Of a stretch of DNA of 48,865 nucleotides, positions 20,203-30,388 are shown one piece after another. A program made the position numbers and the translations under genes. How positions within the stretch are numbered: the first letter of the stretch is position 1; each line of letters begins with the position of its first letter. The notes under the pieces were generated by a model, which worked only from the letters and a program-made list of their open reading frames with translations, had not been told where the DNA came from and did not search any database. This stretch comes from Pseudomonas fuscovaginae SE-1 (GTDB lineage: Bacteria; Pseudomonadota; Gammaproteobacteria; Pseudomonadales; Pseudomonadaceae): contig NZ_AQOH01000347.1 in assembly GCF_000364705.1 (NCBI RefSeq), positions 1 through 48,865 of the forward strand, read 5' to 3'.

Positions 20203-20236
20203 GAAAAACAAAAACCGGGGCACCAGGCCCCGGTTT
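20203..20236 (-). terminator. Rho-independent terminator of fadBA
   Basis: A 10-bp perfect stem (20212-20221 with 20227-20236, AAACCGGGGC/GCCCCGGTTT), loop ACCAG, begins 15 bp after the fadA stop. On the minus strand it is followed by TTTTTGTTTTT. Strong intrinsic terminator. Confidence 0.93.
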
Positions 20237-20251
20237 CCGTCACCGAAACGC

Positions 20252-21427
20252 TTAGACGCGTTCGAAGACGGTGGCAATGCCCTGGCCGAGGCCGATGCAC
20301 ATGGTGGACACCCCGAAAGTGCCGCCGTTCTGTTTCATCACGTTCAGCAGGGTGCCGGAAATCCGCGCACCGGAGCAACCGAACGGGTGACCCAGGGCGA
20401 TGGCACCGCCGTGCAGGTTAACCTTCTCGTCCATCTTGTCGAGCACTTTCAGGTCCTTCAGCACTGGCAGGGCCTGTGCGGCGAACGCTTCGTTGAGCTC
20501 GATGAAGTCGATGTCGGCAATCGACAGGCCGGCCCGCTTGAGCGCCTTCTGGGTCGCTGGCACCGGACCATAACCCATGATCGCCGGGTCGACACCGGCC
20601 ACCGCCATCGAACGGATCACCGCCATCGGCTGGATACCCAGGTCCTGGGCACGCTGCGCCGACATCACGATCATGCACGAGGCACCATCGGTGATCTGCG
20701 ACGAAGTCCCCGCGGTCACGGTACCGCCCTTTGGGTTGAACGCCGGCTTCAACGCCGCCAGGCTTTCCAGGTTGGTTTCCGGGCGAATGGTCTCGTCGTA
20801 GTCGAAGACCTTCAGGAAGCCAGCCTCGTCATAGCCCTGCATCGGGATGATCTCGTCCTTGAACTTGCCTTCCACGGTCGCCTTGTGGGCGAGCTGGTGG
20901 GAACGCACGCCAAAGGCGTCCTGTGCTTCACGGGTGATGCCGTGCATCTTGCCGAGCATCTCGGCGGTCAGACCCATCATGCCCGAGGCCTTCGCCGCGT
21001 ACAGCGACAGGTGCGGGTTCGGATCGACGCCGTGCATCATGCCGACATGGCCCATGTGCTCGACGCCACCGACGACGAAAACGTCACCATTGCCAGTCAT
21101 GATCGCCTGGGCGGCGGTGTGCAGCGCGCTCATCGACGAACCGCACAGACGGCTGACGGTCTGGCCGGCCGCGGTGTGCGGAATCTGGGTCATCAGCGAA
21201 GCCATGCGCGCGATGTTCCAGCCCTGTTCCAGGGTCTGGTTGACGCAGCCCCAGATCACGTCCTCGACCTCGTTCGGGTCGACCTTGCTGTTGCGCTCCA
21301 GCAGCTTGCTGATCAGGTACGCGGACATGTCCTCGGCACGGGTGTTGCGGTGCATGCCGCCCTTGGAGCGGCCCATCGGAGTACGACCGAAGTCGACAAT
21401 CACGACGTCTCTAGGATTCAAGCTCAT
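20252..21427 (-). CDS. fadA: 3-ketoacyl-CoA thiolase FadA
   Basis: Last step of the beta-oxidation spiral: thiolytic cleavage of 3-ketoacyl-CoA to acetyl-CoA; beta subunit of the alpha2-beta2 complex with FadB. The 391 residues show the nucleophilic Cys95 in SRLCGSSMSALH, the His block near NPHGGAIALGHPFGCSGAR, and C-terminal MCIGLGQGIATVFERV with the second catalytic Cys. ATG at 21427 (MSLNPRDVVIVDFGRTPMG) with GAGAG upstream is preferred to an ATG three codons earlier. It follows fadB by 29 bp and is closed by a terminator. Confidence 0.97.
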   Translation of the reverse strand: MSLNPRDVVIVDFGRTPMGRSKGGMHRNTRAEDMSAYLISKLLERNSKVDPNEVEDVIWGCVNQTLEQGWNIARMASLMTQIPHTAAGQTVSRLCGSSMSALHTAAQAIMTGNGDVFVVGGVEHMGHVGMMHGVDPNPHLSLYAAKASGMMGLTAEMLGKMHGITREAQDAFGVRSHQLAHKATVEGKFKDEIIPMQGYDEAGFLKVFDYDETIRPETNLESLAALKPAFNPKGGTVTAGTSSQITDGASCMIVMSAQRAQDLGIQPMAVIRSMAVAGVDPAIMGYGPVPATQKALKRAGLSIADIDFIELNEAFAAQALPVLKDLKVLDKMDEKVNLHGGAIALGHPFGCSGARISGTLLNVMKQNGGTFGVSTMCIGLGQGIATVFERV

Positions 21428-21456
21428 ATCGTTCACTCTCGCTCTAGTGTGGGCGC

Positions 21457-23604
21457 TTAACCGAAGAACCGCTGGCCATTTTTGGCCATTTCACGCAGCT
21501 TCGCGGTCGGGTGGTACAGCGCGCCCAGATCGGCGTACTGGTCAGCCAGGGCAACGAACTCGGCCACACCGATCGAGTCGATATAGCGCAGCGCGCCGCC
21601 ACGGAAGGGAGGGAAACCGATGCCGTAGACCAGGCCCATGTCGGCCTCGGCCGCAGTGGCGACGATGCCGTCTTCCAGGCAGCGCACGGTTTCCAGGCAC
21701 AGGGGGATCATCATCCAGTTGATGATGTCCTCGTCGGTCACTTCACGCTGCTCGTAGATGATCGGCTTGAGCACTTCCAGTACCGACGGGTCGGCGACCT
21801 TCTTCTGCTTGCCGCGCTTGTCGGTCTCGTAGGCGTAGAAGCCCTTGCCGTTCTTCTGACCCAGGCGCTTGGCATCGTAGAGGGCGTCGACGGCCGAGCG
21901 CCGGTCGTCCTTCATGCGATCCGGGAAGCCTTCGGCCATCACGTCGCGGCCATGGTGGCCGGTGTCGATGCCGACCACGTCCATCAGGTACGCCGGGCCC
22001 ATGGGCCAGCCGAATTTTTCCATGATCTTGTCGATGCGGACGAAGTCCACGCCGGCGCTGACCAGCTTGGCGAAACCGCCGAAGTACGGGAACAGGATCC
22101 GGTTGACCAGGAAGCCCGGGCAGTCGTTGACCACGATCGGGTTCTTGCCCATCTTCTTGGCGTAGGCCACGGTGGTGGCGATCGCCTGTTCGCTGGATTT
22201 CTCGCCACGGATCACTTCCACCAGCGGCATCATGTGCACCGGGTTGAAGAAATGCATGCCGACGAAGTTTTCCGGACGCTTGAGGGCCTTGGCCAGCAGG
22301 CTGATGGAAATGGTCGAGGTGTTGGATGCCAGCACGGCATCTTCCTTGACCTGGGCTTCCACTTCAGCCAGCACCGCCTGCTTGACCTTCGGGTTCTCGA
22401 CGACCGCCTCGACCACCAGGTCGACGTGACCGAAGTCGCCGTAGGACAGGGTCGGGCGAATGCCGTTGAGCACTTCGGCCATCTTCGCCGCGGTCATGCG
22501 GCCCTTCTCGACGCGGCTGACCAGCAGCTTGGCGGCTTCGGCCAAGCCCTGCTCGATACCGTGCTCGTTGATGTCCTTCATCAGGATCGGCGTGCCCTTG
22601 GACGCCGACTGATAGGCGATACCGCCACCCATGATGCCGGCACCGAGCACGGCGGCCTGCTTCACGTCCTTGGCGATTTCGTCATAGGCCTTGGCCTTCT
22701 TCTTCAGCTCCTGGTCGTTGAGGAACAGACCGATCAGGCTTTCGGCAGCCGAGGTCTTGGCCAGCTTCACGAAGCCGGCGGCCTCGATTTCCAGGGCCTT
22801 GTCACGGCCGAAGTTGGCGGCTTTCTGGATGGTCTTGATCGCTTCGACCGGCGCCGGGTAGTTCGGTCCGGCCTGGCCGGCGACAAAACCCTTGGCGGTT
22901 TCGAAGGCCATCATCTGCTCGATGGCGTTGAGCTTGAGCTTGTCCAGCTTCGGCTGGCGCTTGGCCTTGTAGTCGATCTCGCCGGAGATGGCGCGCTTGA
23001 CCAGGTCCAGGGCGGCCTGCTGCAGTTGCTCGGGGGCGACCACGGCATCGACGGCGCCGACTTTCAGCGCGTCTTCGGCGCGGTTTTCCTTGCCGGCGGC
23101 AATCCACTCGATGGCGTTGTCCACGCCGATCAGGCGCGGCAGGCGGACGGTACCGCCAAAGCCCGGATAGATGCCCAGCTTGACTTCCGGCAGGCCGATC
23201 TTGGCGCTGGCGGACATGACCCGCAGGTCGGCGGCCAGGCACATTTCCAGACCGCCGCCCAGGGCGATGCCATTGATCGCGACCACGGTCGGAACGGCCA
23301 GGTCTTCGAAATCGCTGAAGATCCTGTTGGCTTCGAGGTTACCGGCCACGAGCTCGGCATCGGGCAACTTGAAGTTGTCGACGAATTCGGTGATGTCGGC
23401 ACCGACGATGAACACGTCCTTGCCGCTGCTGACGACCACACCCTTGACCGAGGCGTCGGCCTTGAGGGTGTCCACCGCCTGACGGAGCTCGTTCAGGGTG
23501 AGACGGTTGAACTTGTTGACGGACTCACCCTTGAGATCGAACTTGAGTTCGACGATGCCACTTTCAAGAGCCTTAACCGTGATGGCTTTACCTTCGTAAA
23601 TCAT
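21457..23604 (-). CDS. fadB: Multifunctional fatty acid oxidation complex alpha subunit FadB
   Basis: Carries enoyl-CoA hydratase/isomerase and 3-hydroxyacyl-CoA dehydrogenase activities. The 715 residues match the P. fragi enzyme in length and layout. The N-terminal crotonase domain has Glu120 (GGGLEMCLAAD) and Glu140 (IGLPEVKLGIYPGFGG). The Rossmann start AAVLGAGIMGGGIAYQSA opens the dehydrogenase near residue 320, and GMHFFNPVHMMPLVEVI holds its catalytic His. The ATG at 23604 has TGGAGA 11 nt upstream; a TTG one codon earlier is not needed. It is the first gene of fadBA and has likely PsrA operators about 150 bp upstream. Confidence 0.97.
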   Translation of the reverse strand: MIYEGKAITVKALESGIVELKFDLKGESVNKFNRLTLNELRQAVDTLKADASVKGVVVSSGKDVFIVGADITEFVDNFKLPDAELVAGNLEANRIFSDFEDLAVPTVVAINGIALGGGLEMCLAADLRVMSASAKIGLPEVKLGIYPGFGGTVRLPRLIGVDNAIEWIAAGKENRAEDALKVGAVDAVVAPEQLQQAALDLVKRAISGEIDYKAKRQPKLDKLKLNAIEQMMAFETAKGFVAGQAGPNYPAPVEAIKTIQKAANFGRDKALEIEAAGFVKLAKTSAAESLIGLFLNDQELKKKAKAYDEIAKDVKQAAVLGAGIMGGGIAYQSASKGTPILMKDINEHGIEQGLAEAAKLLVSRVEKGRMTAAKMAEVLNGIRPTLSYGDFGHVDLVVEAVVENPKVKQAVLAEVEAQVKEDAVLASNTSTISISLLAKALKRPENFVGMHFFNPVHMMPLVEVIRGEKSSEQAIATTVAYAKKMGKNPIVVNDCPGFLVNRILFPYFGGFAKLVSAGVDFVRIDKIMEKFGWPMGPAYLMDVVGIDTGHHGRDVMAEGFPDRMKDDRRSAVDALYDAKRLGQKNGKGFYAYETDKRGKQKKVADPSVLEVLKPIIYEQREVTDEDIINWMMIPLCLETVRCLEDGIVATAAEADMGLVYGIGFPPFRGGALRYIDSIGVAEFVALADQYADLGALYHPTAKLREMAKNGQRFFG

Positions 23605-24061
23605 CAACTGATCTCCACGATATGGAAGCTGAACAGTACACGTCGGTCGCTAACTTCCGGCCCCGCATTGACGTCACCGTCATTGCCACGCCAAGCCGCC
23701 AGGCACACCCGCCGACGCGATAGTCGGGATTCTGTAAGAGCCGTCTGTCAGACAAACGCTCAATTCATACGCCCGTTTGATTTGGGTGTGGACACCTTCA
23801 CGGAATTCGCGGCAATTGTCAATTGCCGAAAACACCCCGAAAAATGCGACTTTCCGGTCACTTTCCAGGCGCGCAGGTGCTGCAGCAGCCGGCCTGATGG
23901 CGCTTCACTGATGAAATCAATAACGTACGAAACGACCAGGTCAGGCACAAAACCAGGAACAGGCCTACCAGACTCCAAGAAAGAGCCTAGTGGAAAATAT
24001 GGACACTTTTTATGAAGGGTACGTGCCGGGGCGATTGGTCCGATGAACTGCCCCTACCCGG
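23605..24061. other. fadB upstream region
   Basis: This 457-bp gap holds the fadB leader of roughly 150 nt, a double PsrA-like site at 23753-23779, and A/T-richer DNA to about 24015. ORFs that enter it from the opposite strand of fadB are shadows. I see no other gene. Confidence 0.6.
23753..23779. promoter_or_regulatory. Degenerate double PsrA-type operator upstream of fadB
   Basis: CATAC-gccc-GTTTG at 23766-23779 matches the PsrA palindrome at 9 of 10 positions. CAAAC-gctc-AATTC at 23753-23766 has a perfect left half and a poor right half. The two share one base and are offset by 13 bp, exactly as at psrA. A weak promoter on the minus strand (TCCACA at 23792-23787, 17 bp, TATGAA at 23769-23764) overlaps them. 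Confidence 0.68.
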
Positions 24062-24499
24062 TCAGGCCAGAGCCTTGAGCACTGCGGCGATGTCCTGAAG
24101 CACCCGCACGGCACCCCGCTCGCCCCAGTAGAGAGCGATCATCCGCGCGTCCGCCTCGACCTTGTAGACATTGGCCGGCAACGTCCGCAAATGCGGCAGC
24201 AGGGCCTCGTCCGCGAGCACCTCGCGCCACTGGTTGACCCAGACACCCGGCTCCACCTGCCAGTAGCACCAGCACGAAGGCGCCTTGCCGCGTCGCGGGC
24301 GATGATACTGCGCGCACGGACTCGGCGGTTCCGGGGACAGCCAGTGCGGCCACTCCTGGGGCGCCAGTTGCATGCCCAGGCCAATGCGCCGCGCCTCCAT
24401 GCGCAAGGCCATCCGGTCGCTCTGGCGGCGCGACGGACGCAGCCAGGCCAGAGGACTGAGAACCACCGCCAGGATTGACACCACTATCCAGACCGTCAT
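24062..24499 (-). CDS. Small membrane-anchored hypothetical protein, 145 aa
   Basis: One N-terminal membrane segment (MTVWIVVSILAVVLSPLAWL) is followed by a basic stretch RPSRRQSDRMALRMEARRIGLGMQL and a soluble domain with CWCYWQVEPGVWVNQW and ADARMIALYWGERGAVRVLQDI. The positive residues after the segment suggest the soluble part faces the cytoplasm. A GGGAG site precedes ATG 24499. I recognise it only as a conserved Pseudomonas gene between fadB and usp; no function is assigned. Confidence 0.78.
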   Translation of the reverse strand: MTVWIVVSILAVVLSPLAWLRPSRRQSDRMALRMEARRIGLGMQLAPQEWPHWLSPEPPSPCAQYHRPRRGKAPSCWCYWQVEPGVWVNQWREVLADEALLPHLRTLPANVYKVEADARMIALYWGERGAVRVLQDIAAVLKALA

Positions 24500-24606
24500 A
24501 TCTCTACTCCCCGAAGATTATTCATGAGCGATTGATTCAGGGCAGAACCAATCAACTTGAAACGAGCCATAATCAATACAATTGCGATCCTCAGGAGGTG
24601 CCTGCA

Positions 24607-25047
24607 ATGCCCTACAACCACATTCTGGTTGCCGTCGACCTGACGGAAGAGTGCGACCCGGTCATTCATCGCGCACGCGAACTGTCGGTCAGCAACAACG
24701 CCAAGCTCTCGCTGGTCCACATCGTCGAGCCCATGGCCATGGCCTTTGGCGGCGACGTGCCGATGGACCTGTCCCAATTGCAGCAACAACAGTTCGACCA
24801 GGCCAAGGAGCGCCTGGAGCGACTGATCAACAAGTATCCCGAAATCTCGAAAGACACCTGCCACCTCACCTACGGCCAGCCGCGCCAGGAGATCCATCAC
24901 CTGGCCAAGGAGCAGCACTGCGACCTGATCGTGGTCGGCAGCCACGGACGTCATGGTCTGGCCCTGTTGCTCGGCTCCACGGCCAACGACGTGCTCCACG
25001 GCGCCCCCTGCGACGTCCTCGCCGTGCGCCTGCAGAACAAGAGCTGA
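24607..25047 (+). CDS. Universal stress protein (UspA family, ATP-binding type)
   Basis: A 146-residue single-domain Usp beginning MPYNHILVAVDLTEECDPVIHRA. The C-terminal GSHGRHGLALLLGSTANDVL matches the G-2x-G-9x-G(S/T) nucleotide motif of ATP-binding Usps. These proteins accumulate in stationary phase or under low oxygen and protect cells by unknown means. A strong AGGAGG (24593-24598) precedes the ATG, which settles the start against an in-frame extension to 24475. Confidence 0.93.
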   Translation: MPYNHILVAVDLTEECDPVIHRARELSVSNNAKLSLVHIVEPMAMAFGGDVPMDLSQLQQQQFDQAKERLERLINKYPEISKDTCHLTYGQPRQEIHHLAKEQHCDLIVVGSHGRHGLALLLGSTANDVLHGAPCDVLAVRLQNKS

Positions 25048-25065
25048 TCCGTACCGCTCGCTCTC

Positions 25066-25156
25066 GTGCAGGAGCCGGGCTTGCCCGCGAATGGCATTGC
25101 ACGGTGAAACCGTCAAACCGCGCCGCCTGGTTCGCGGGCAAGCCCGGATCCCACAA
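25066..25156. repeat. REP doublet after usp
   Basis: Forward unit 25066-25091 (GTGCAGGAGCCGGGCTTGCC, then CGCGAA) and inverted unit 25131-25156 (TTCGCGGGCAAGCCCGGATC, then CCACAA). It lies between the convergent usp and uup genes, ahead of the shared terminator. Confidence 0.85.
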
Positions 25157-25198
25157 GGGCACGGCGGCGCATGAGCCAACCCACCAGGACAATCCCTG

Positions 25199-25238
25199 AA
25201 AAAAGCCCGGCCTCACAGAATGAAGCCGGGCTTTTTTA
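25199..25238. terminator. Bidirectional terminator between usp and uup
   Basis: An 11-bp perfect stem (25201-25211 with 25225-25235, AAAAGCCCGGC/GCCGGGCTTTT) with a 13-nt loop. T tracts follow on both strands, so it can end usp (+) and uup (-). Confidence 0.9.
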
Positions 25239-25253
25239 TCGCAGCGTCACCCA

Positions 25254-27173
<1,920 letters not shown>

Positions 27174-27402
27174 GAGCTTCTCCAAAAACCGGGCGCGCAT
27201 TCTACCCGATGTTGACCGGGGAAGCGGTCGCGATTTTCGCCAGCGGTCGAAGCCGGTGTCGCCTGCCACATGACATTTGGTATCAAGTTGCGTACACAAG
27301 GCCGGCAAAACTTTCGCCTCCTGCCGGCAAAAGGCTAAGCTACCCGGCAATCAGCACCGGCCTCGGGGCCTGTGCTTGTCCGTTTTTTTACCCGGAAGTC
27401 TC

Positions 27403-29331
27403 ATGCGCAGCCGTCTTTTCAACTTTTTATCGTGTCTGCTTCTTTCCACCTGCGCCGTTCAAGCTGCACAGGCCGCCGATCTCGCCCAGCAACGCCAGCT
27501 CTACGATGACGCCAAGCGCGCCCTGGCCAAGGGCGATTCAGGCCCGTACTTCCAGTACCGCGGCGCCCTGCAGAGCTACCCACTGGAACCCTACCTGGCC
27601 TACGACGAACTGACCGCCCGACTCAAGACCGCCAGCAACGCCGAGATCGAGCGGTTCCTCGCCGAACACGGCGACCTGCCCCAGGCCAACTGGATGAAAC
27701 TGCGCTGGTTGCGCTGGCTGGCCGAACGCGGCGACTGGGCGCCCTTCGTCAAGTACTACGATCCGAAGCTTAACTTCACCGAACTGGACTGCCTCAACGG
27801 CCAGTACCAGCTCAGCCACAACCTGCGTGCCGAGGGTTTCGCCACCGCGGAAAAGCTCTGGCTGACCGGCAAGACGCAACCCGCCGCCTGCGACGCCCTG
27901 TTCGACAGTTGGGCGGCCCAGGGCCAACTGACCGAACAGAAGCGCTGGCAACGCGTCAAGCTGGCCGCCGAGGCCCGCAACTACGGCCTGGCCACGGCGC
28001 TGGTAAAAGGCCTGAGCACTCTCGGTGCGCAGGGCCGGCTGATGATCGACGTCGCCCAGAAGCCCGACCTGCTGGGCCAGCCGGCGCGCTTCGTCCCGGC
28101 GGACGAGGCGATGTCCGACGTGGTCGGCCTGGGCCTGCGGCGCCTGGCACGCCAGGACCCGGACAAGGCCATGGCGCTGCTCGACGGCTATGCCTCGAGC
28201 ATGCACTTCTCCCGCGACGAGAAGGTGTCCATCGCCCGCGAGATCGGCCTGACCCTGGCCCGCCGCTACGACGGCCGTGCCTTGGAAATCATGACCCAGT
28301 ACGACCCTGAGCTGCGCGACAATACCGTCACCGAGTGGCGCCTGCGCCTGCTGCTGCGCCTGGGCCGCTGGGAAGAGGCCTATCAGTTGACCCGCCGCCT
28401 GCCCCAAGACCTGGCCAACACCAACCGCTGGCGCTACTGGCAAGCCCGCAGCCTGGAACTGGCCCAACCGCAGAACCCGCAGGCACAGATCCTGCTCAAG
28501 AGCGTCGCCCGCGAGCGTGATTTCTACGGTTTCCTCGCCGCCGATCGCTCGCAGACCCCCTACCAGTTGGCCAACCGCCCGCTGGTCCTCAGCCAGCAGT
28601 TGATCAACAAGGTCCGCAACACCCCAGGCGTGCGCCGCGCCCTGGAACTGCACGATCGCGGCCAGATCGTCGACGGCCGCCGCGAGTGGTACCACGCCAG
28701 CCGCCACCTCAGCCGTGACGAAATGGTCGCCCAGGCCAAGCTGGCCTACGACCTGAAGTGGTACTTCCCGGCCATCCGCACCATCAGCCAGGCGCAGTAC
28801 TGGGATGACCTGGATATCCGCTTCCCCATGGCCCATCGCGACACCCTGGTCCGCGAGGCCAAGCTGCGCGGCCTGCATTCGAGCTGGGTATTTGCGATCA
28901 CCCGTCAGGAAAGCGCCTTCATGGATGATGCGCGCTCCAACGCTGGCGCCACCGGCCTGATGCAACTGATGCCCGGTACCGCCAAGGAAACCGCGCGCAA
29001 GTTCAGCATCCCGCTGGCTTCGCCGCAGCAGGTGCTGGATCCGGACAAGAACGTCCAGTTGGGCGCGGCCTACCTGAGCCAGGTGCACGGCCAGTTCAAC
29101 GGCAACCGCGTGCTCGCCACCGCCGCCTACAACGCCGGCCCTGGCCGCGTACGGCAATGGCTCAAGGGCGCGAATCACCTGAGCTTCGACGTCTGGGTGG
29201 AGAGTATTCCGTTCGACGAGACCCGCCAATACGTGCAGAACGTGCTGTCCTACGCGGTGATCTACGGACAGAAACTCAATGCGCCACAACCGCTGGTGGA
29301 TTGGCACGAGCGGTTCTTCGACGATCAGTGA
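27403..29331 (+). CDS. slt: Soluble lytic murein transglycosylase Slt
   Basis: Periplasmic enzyme that cleaves murein glycan with formation of 1,6-anhydromuramic ends. The precursor has 642 residues with a signal peptide (FLSCLLLSTCAVQAAQA, cleavage before ADL). A long alpha-superhelical U/L domain precedes the SLT domain, where the catalytic Glu503 lies in TRQESAFMDDARSNAGATGLMQLMPGTA, followed by YNAGPGRVRQWL. The Cys in the leader is preceded by Thr, so it is not a good lipobox. ATG at 27403 has GGAAG upstream. It supplies substrates upstream of NagZ in muropeptide recycling. It is divergent from uup and followed by a 62-bp palindrome. Confidence 0.95.
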   Translation: MRSRLFNFLSCLLLSTCAVQAAQAADLAQQRQLYDDAKRALAKGDSGPYFQYRGALQSYPLEPYLAYDELTARLKTASNAEIERFLAEHGDLPQANWMKLRWLRWLAERGDWAPFVKYYDPKLNFTELDCLNGQYQLSHNLRAEGFATAEKLWLTGKTQPAACDALFDSWAAQGQLTEQKRWQRVKLAAEARNYGLATALVKGLSTLGAQGRLMIDVAQKPDLLGQPARFVPADEAMSDVVGLGLRRLARQDPDKAMALLDGYASSMHFSRDEKVSIAREIGLTLARRYDGRALEIMTQYDPELRDNTVTEWRLRLLLRLGRWEEAYQLTRRLPQDLANTNRWRYWQARSLELAQPQNPQAQILLKSVARERDFYGFLAADRSQTPYQLANRPLVLSQQLINKVRNTPGVRRALELHDRGQIVDGRREWYHASRHLSRDEMVAQAKLAYDLKWYFPAIRTISQAQYWDDLDIRFPMAHRDTLVREAKLRGLHSSWVFAITRQESAFMDDARSNAGATGLMQLMPGTAKETARKFSIPLASPQQVLDPDKNVQLGAAYLSQVHGQFNGNRVLATAAYNAGPGRVRQWLKGANHLSFDVWVESIPFDETRQYVQNVLSYAVIYGQKLNAPQPLVDWHERFFDDQ

Positions 29332-29361
29332 TCCAGGCACCGACCTGTGCCACTTGACTCA

Positions 29362-29423
29362 CGGATCACATCCTGACCTGTAGGAGCCGGCTTGCCGGCT
29401 CCTACAGGTCAGGATGTGATCCG
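29362..29423. repeat. Perfect 62-bp palindrome (REP core with extended arms)
   Basis: Two exact 30-bp arms (29362-29391 and 29394-29423) flank the dinucleotide TT. The centre, CCGGCTTGCCGG, with GTAGGAG/CTCCTAC outside it, is a recognised Pseudomonas REP core. The outer ~12 bp on each side (CGGATCACATCC and its complement) are not REP sequence, yet still match perfectly. It lies 30 bp after slt, convergent with the MOSC gene, and could also end transcription. Confidence 0.95.
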
Positions 29424-29466
29424 ATATTTGATGCAATCCGTTGAGCCCTCCACAGAGCCCGACGGA

Positions 29467-30273
29467 TCACTCGAGAATCGTTACCGGCATCCCCACTTCC
29501 AGCCGCCCCAGTCCGTCATTGACCAGGTTCTGCCCGAAAAACACATCCCCATCCTTCTCGCGATAGGTCTTGAGCGTGGTCAGCGGCTCGCGGTCGGCGC
29601 TGCGTTCCCCGGTCTGCGGGTCGATGGTGGTGAGGATGCAGCGCGAGCACGGCTTGACCAGGCGAAACTCGATCTCGCCAATGCGGATCCGCTTCCAGCG
29701 ATCCTCGGCAAACGCCTCGCTGCCCTCGATGACCAGGTTCGGTCGAAAGCGCAGCATCTCCAGCGGGCGCCCGACCTTCCGGGACAGATCCTCCAGCGAC
29801 GCCTGGCCGATCAACAGCAACGGAAAGCCATCGGCAAATGCCACACGATCATCATCCCTGCCATAGCCGGCCTGAGTGACCCGCGCCCGCTCCAGCGGCA
29901 CATGAACCAGGCGTACCGACTTGCCGATAAAGCCGCTCAGCCAGACAGCGGCTTCATCTCCGGCATCGGGAACACGCAGGCTATCGCTCCAGACGGTCAC
30001 GCCGCGCAAGGCTTCATCGGCACCGGGCAACGCCACTTCCAGCGGCGGGTGCCCCGGCGCGCTCAAGGTCAAGCCACCGGCGGCATTCCACAAGGCCGAC
30101 AACTGGCTCATGCCGGCCACGGCACGTTGGGTCAGAAAACGTCCGCTGGCTTCGTCCACCACCATCCAGCGTCGATCCCCCGCCAACCCCAGCTCGTCAA
30201 GCGAGGCCCGGGACAGGGATTCGCCCCTTGCGGACTTGAGGGGATAACGGTAAAGCGCGCTCAGACGCAACAT
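29467..30273 (-). CDS. MOSC domain protein (YcbX-like, without ferredoxin domain)
   Basis: A 268-residue protein with the N-terminal MOSC beta-barrel (MLRLSALYRYPLKSARGESL, GLAGDRRWMVVD) and a C-terminal MOSC core containing RFRPNLVIEG, FRLVKPCSRCILTTIDPQTGE. The Cys in KPCSRC is the likely molybdenum cofactor ligand. Members reduce N-hydroxylated compounds or bind sulfurated molybdenum cofactor. E. coli YcbX carries an extra C-terminal 2Fe-2S domain that is absent here, so electrons must come from a separate partner. The ATG at 30273 gives the normal domain start. Confidence 0.9.
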   Translation of the reverse strand: MLRLSALYRYPLKSARGESLSRASLDELGLAGDRRWMVVDEASGRFLTQRAVAGMSQLSALWNAAGGLTLSAPGHPPLEVALPGADEALRGVTVWSDSLRVPDAGDEAAVWLSGFIGKSVRLVHVPLERARVTQAGYGRDDDRVAFADGFPLLLIGQASLEDLSRKVGRPLEMLRFRPNLVIEGSEAFAEDRWKRIRIGEIEFRLVKPCSRCILTTIDPQTGERSADREPLTTLKTYREKDGDVFFGQNLVNDGLGRLEVGMPVTILE

Positions 30274-30388
30274 GGGGGCCGGCTCCTGGAGAAAAGCCCA
30301 CGATATACGAGCCGTTCGCCCAATCAAAGACGAGCCGATGACAGCGCGGATCGAGGGCAGGCCTTGCACCCGCCCCCAGGGCAGCCGA

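Noticed and set aside
21511..24015. An 834-codon plus-strand frame opposite fadB
   Set aside because: Codon-bias shadow of fadB; His/Asp/Gln-rich translation with no known domain, running on into the fadB upstream region.
27361..27470. Lipobox-like LSTC in the Slt leader
   Set aside because: Thr precedes Cys, while lipoboxes need Gly, Ala or Ser; a normal signal peptidase I site (AQA before ADL) follows.
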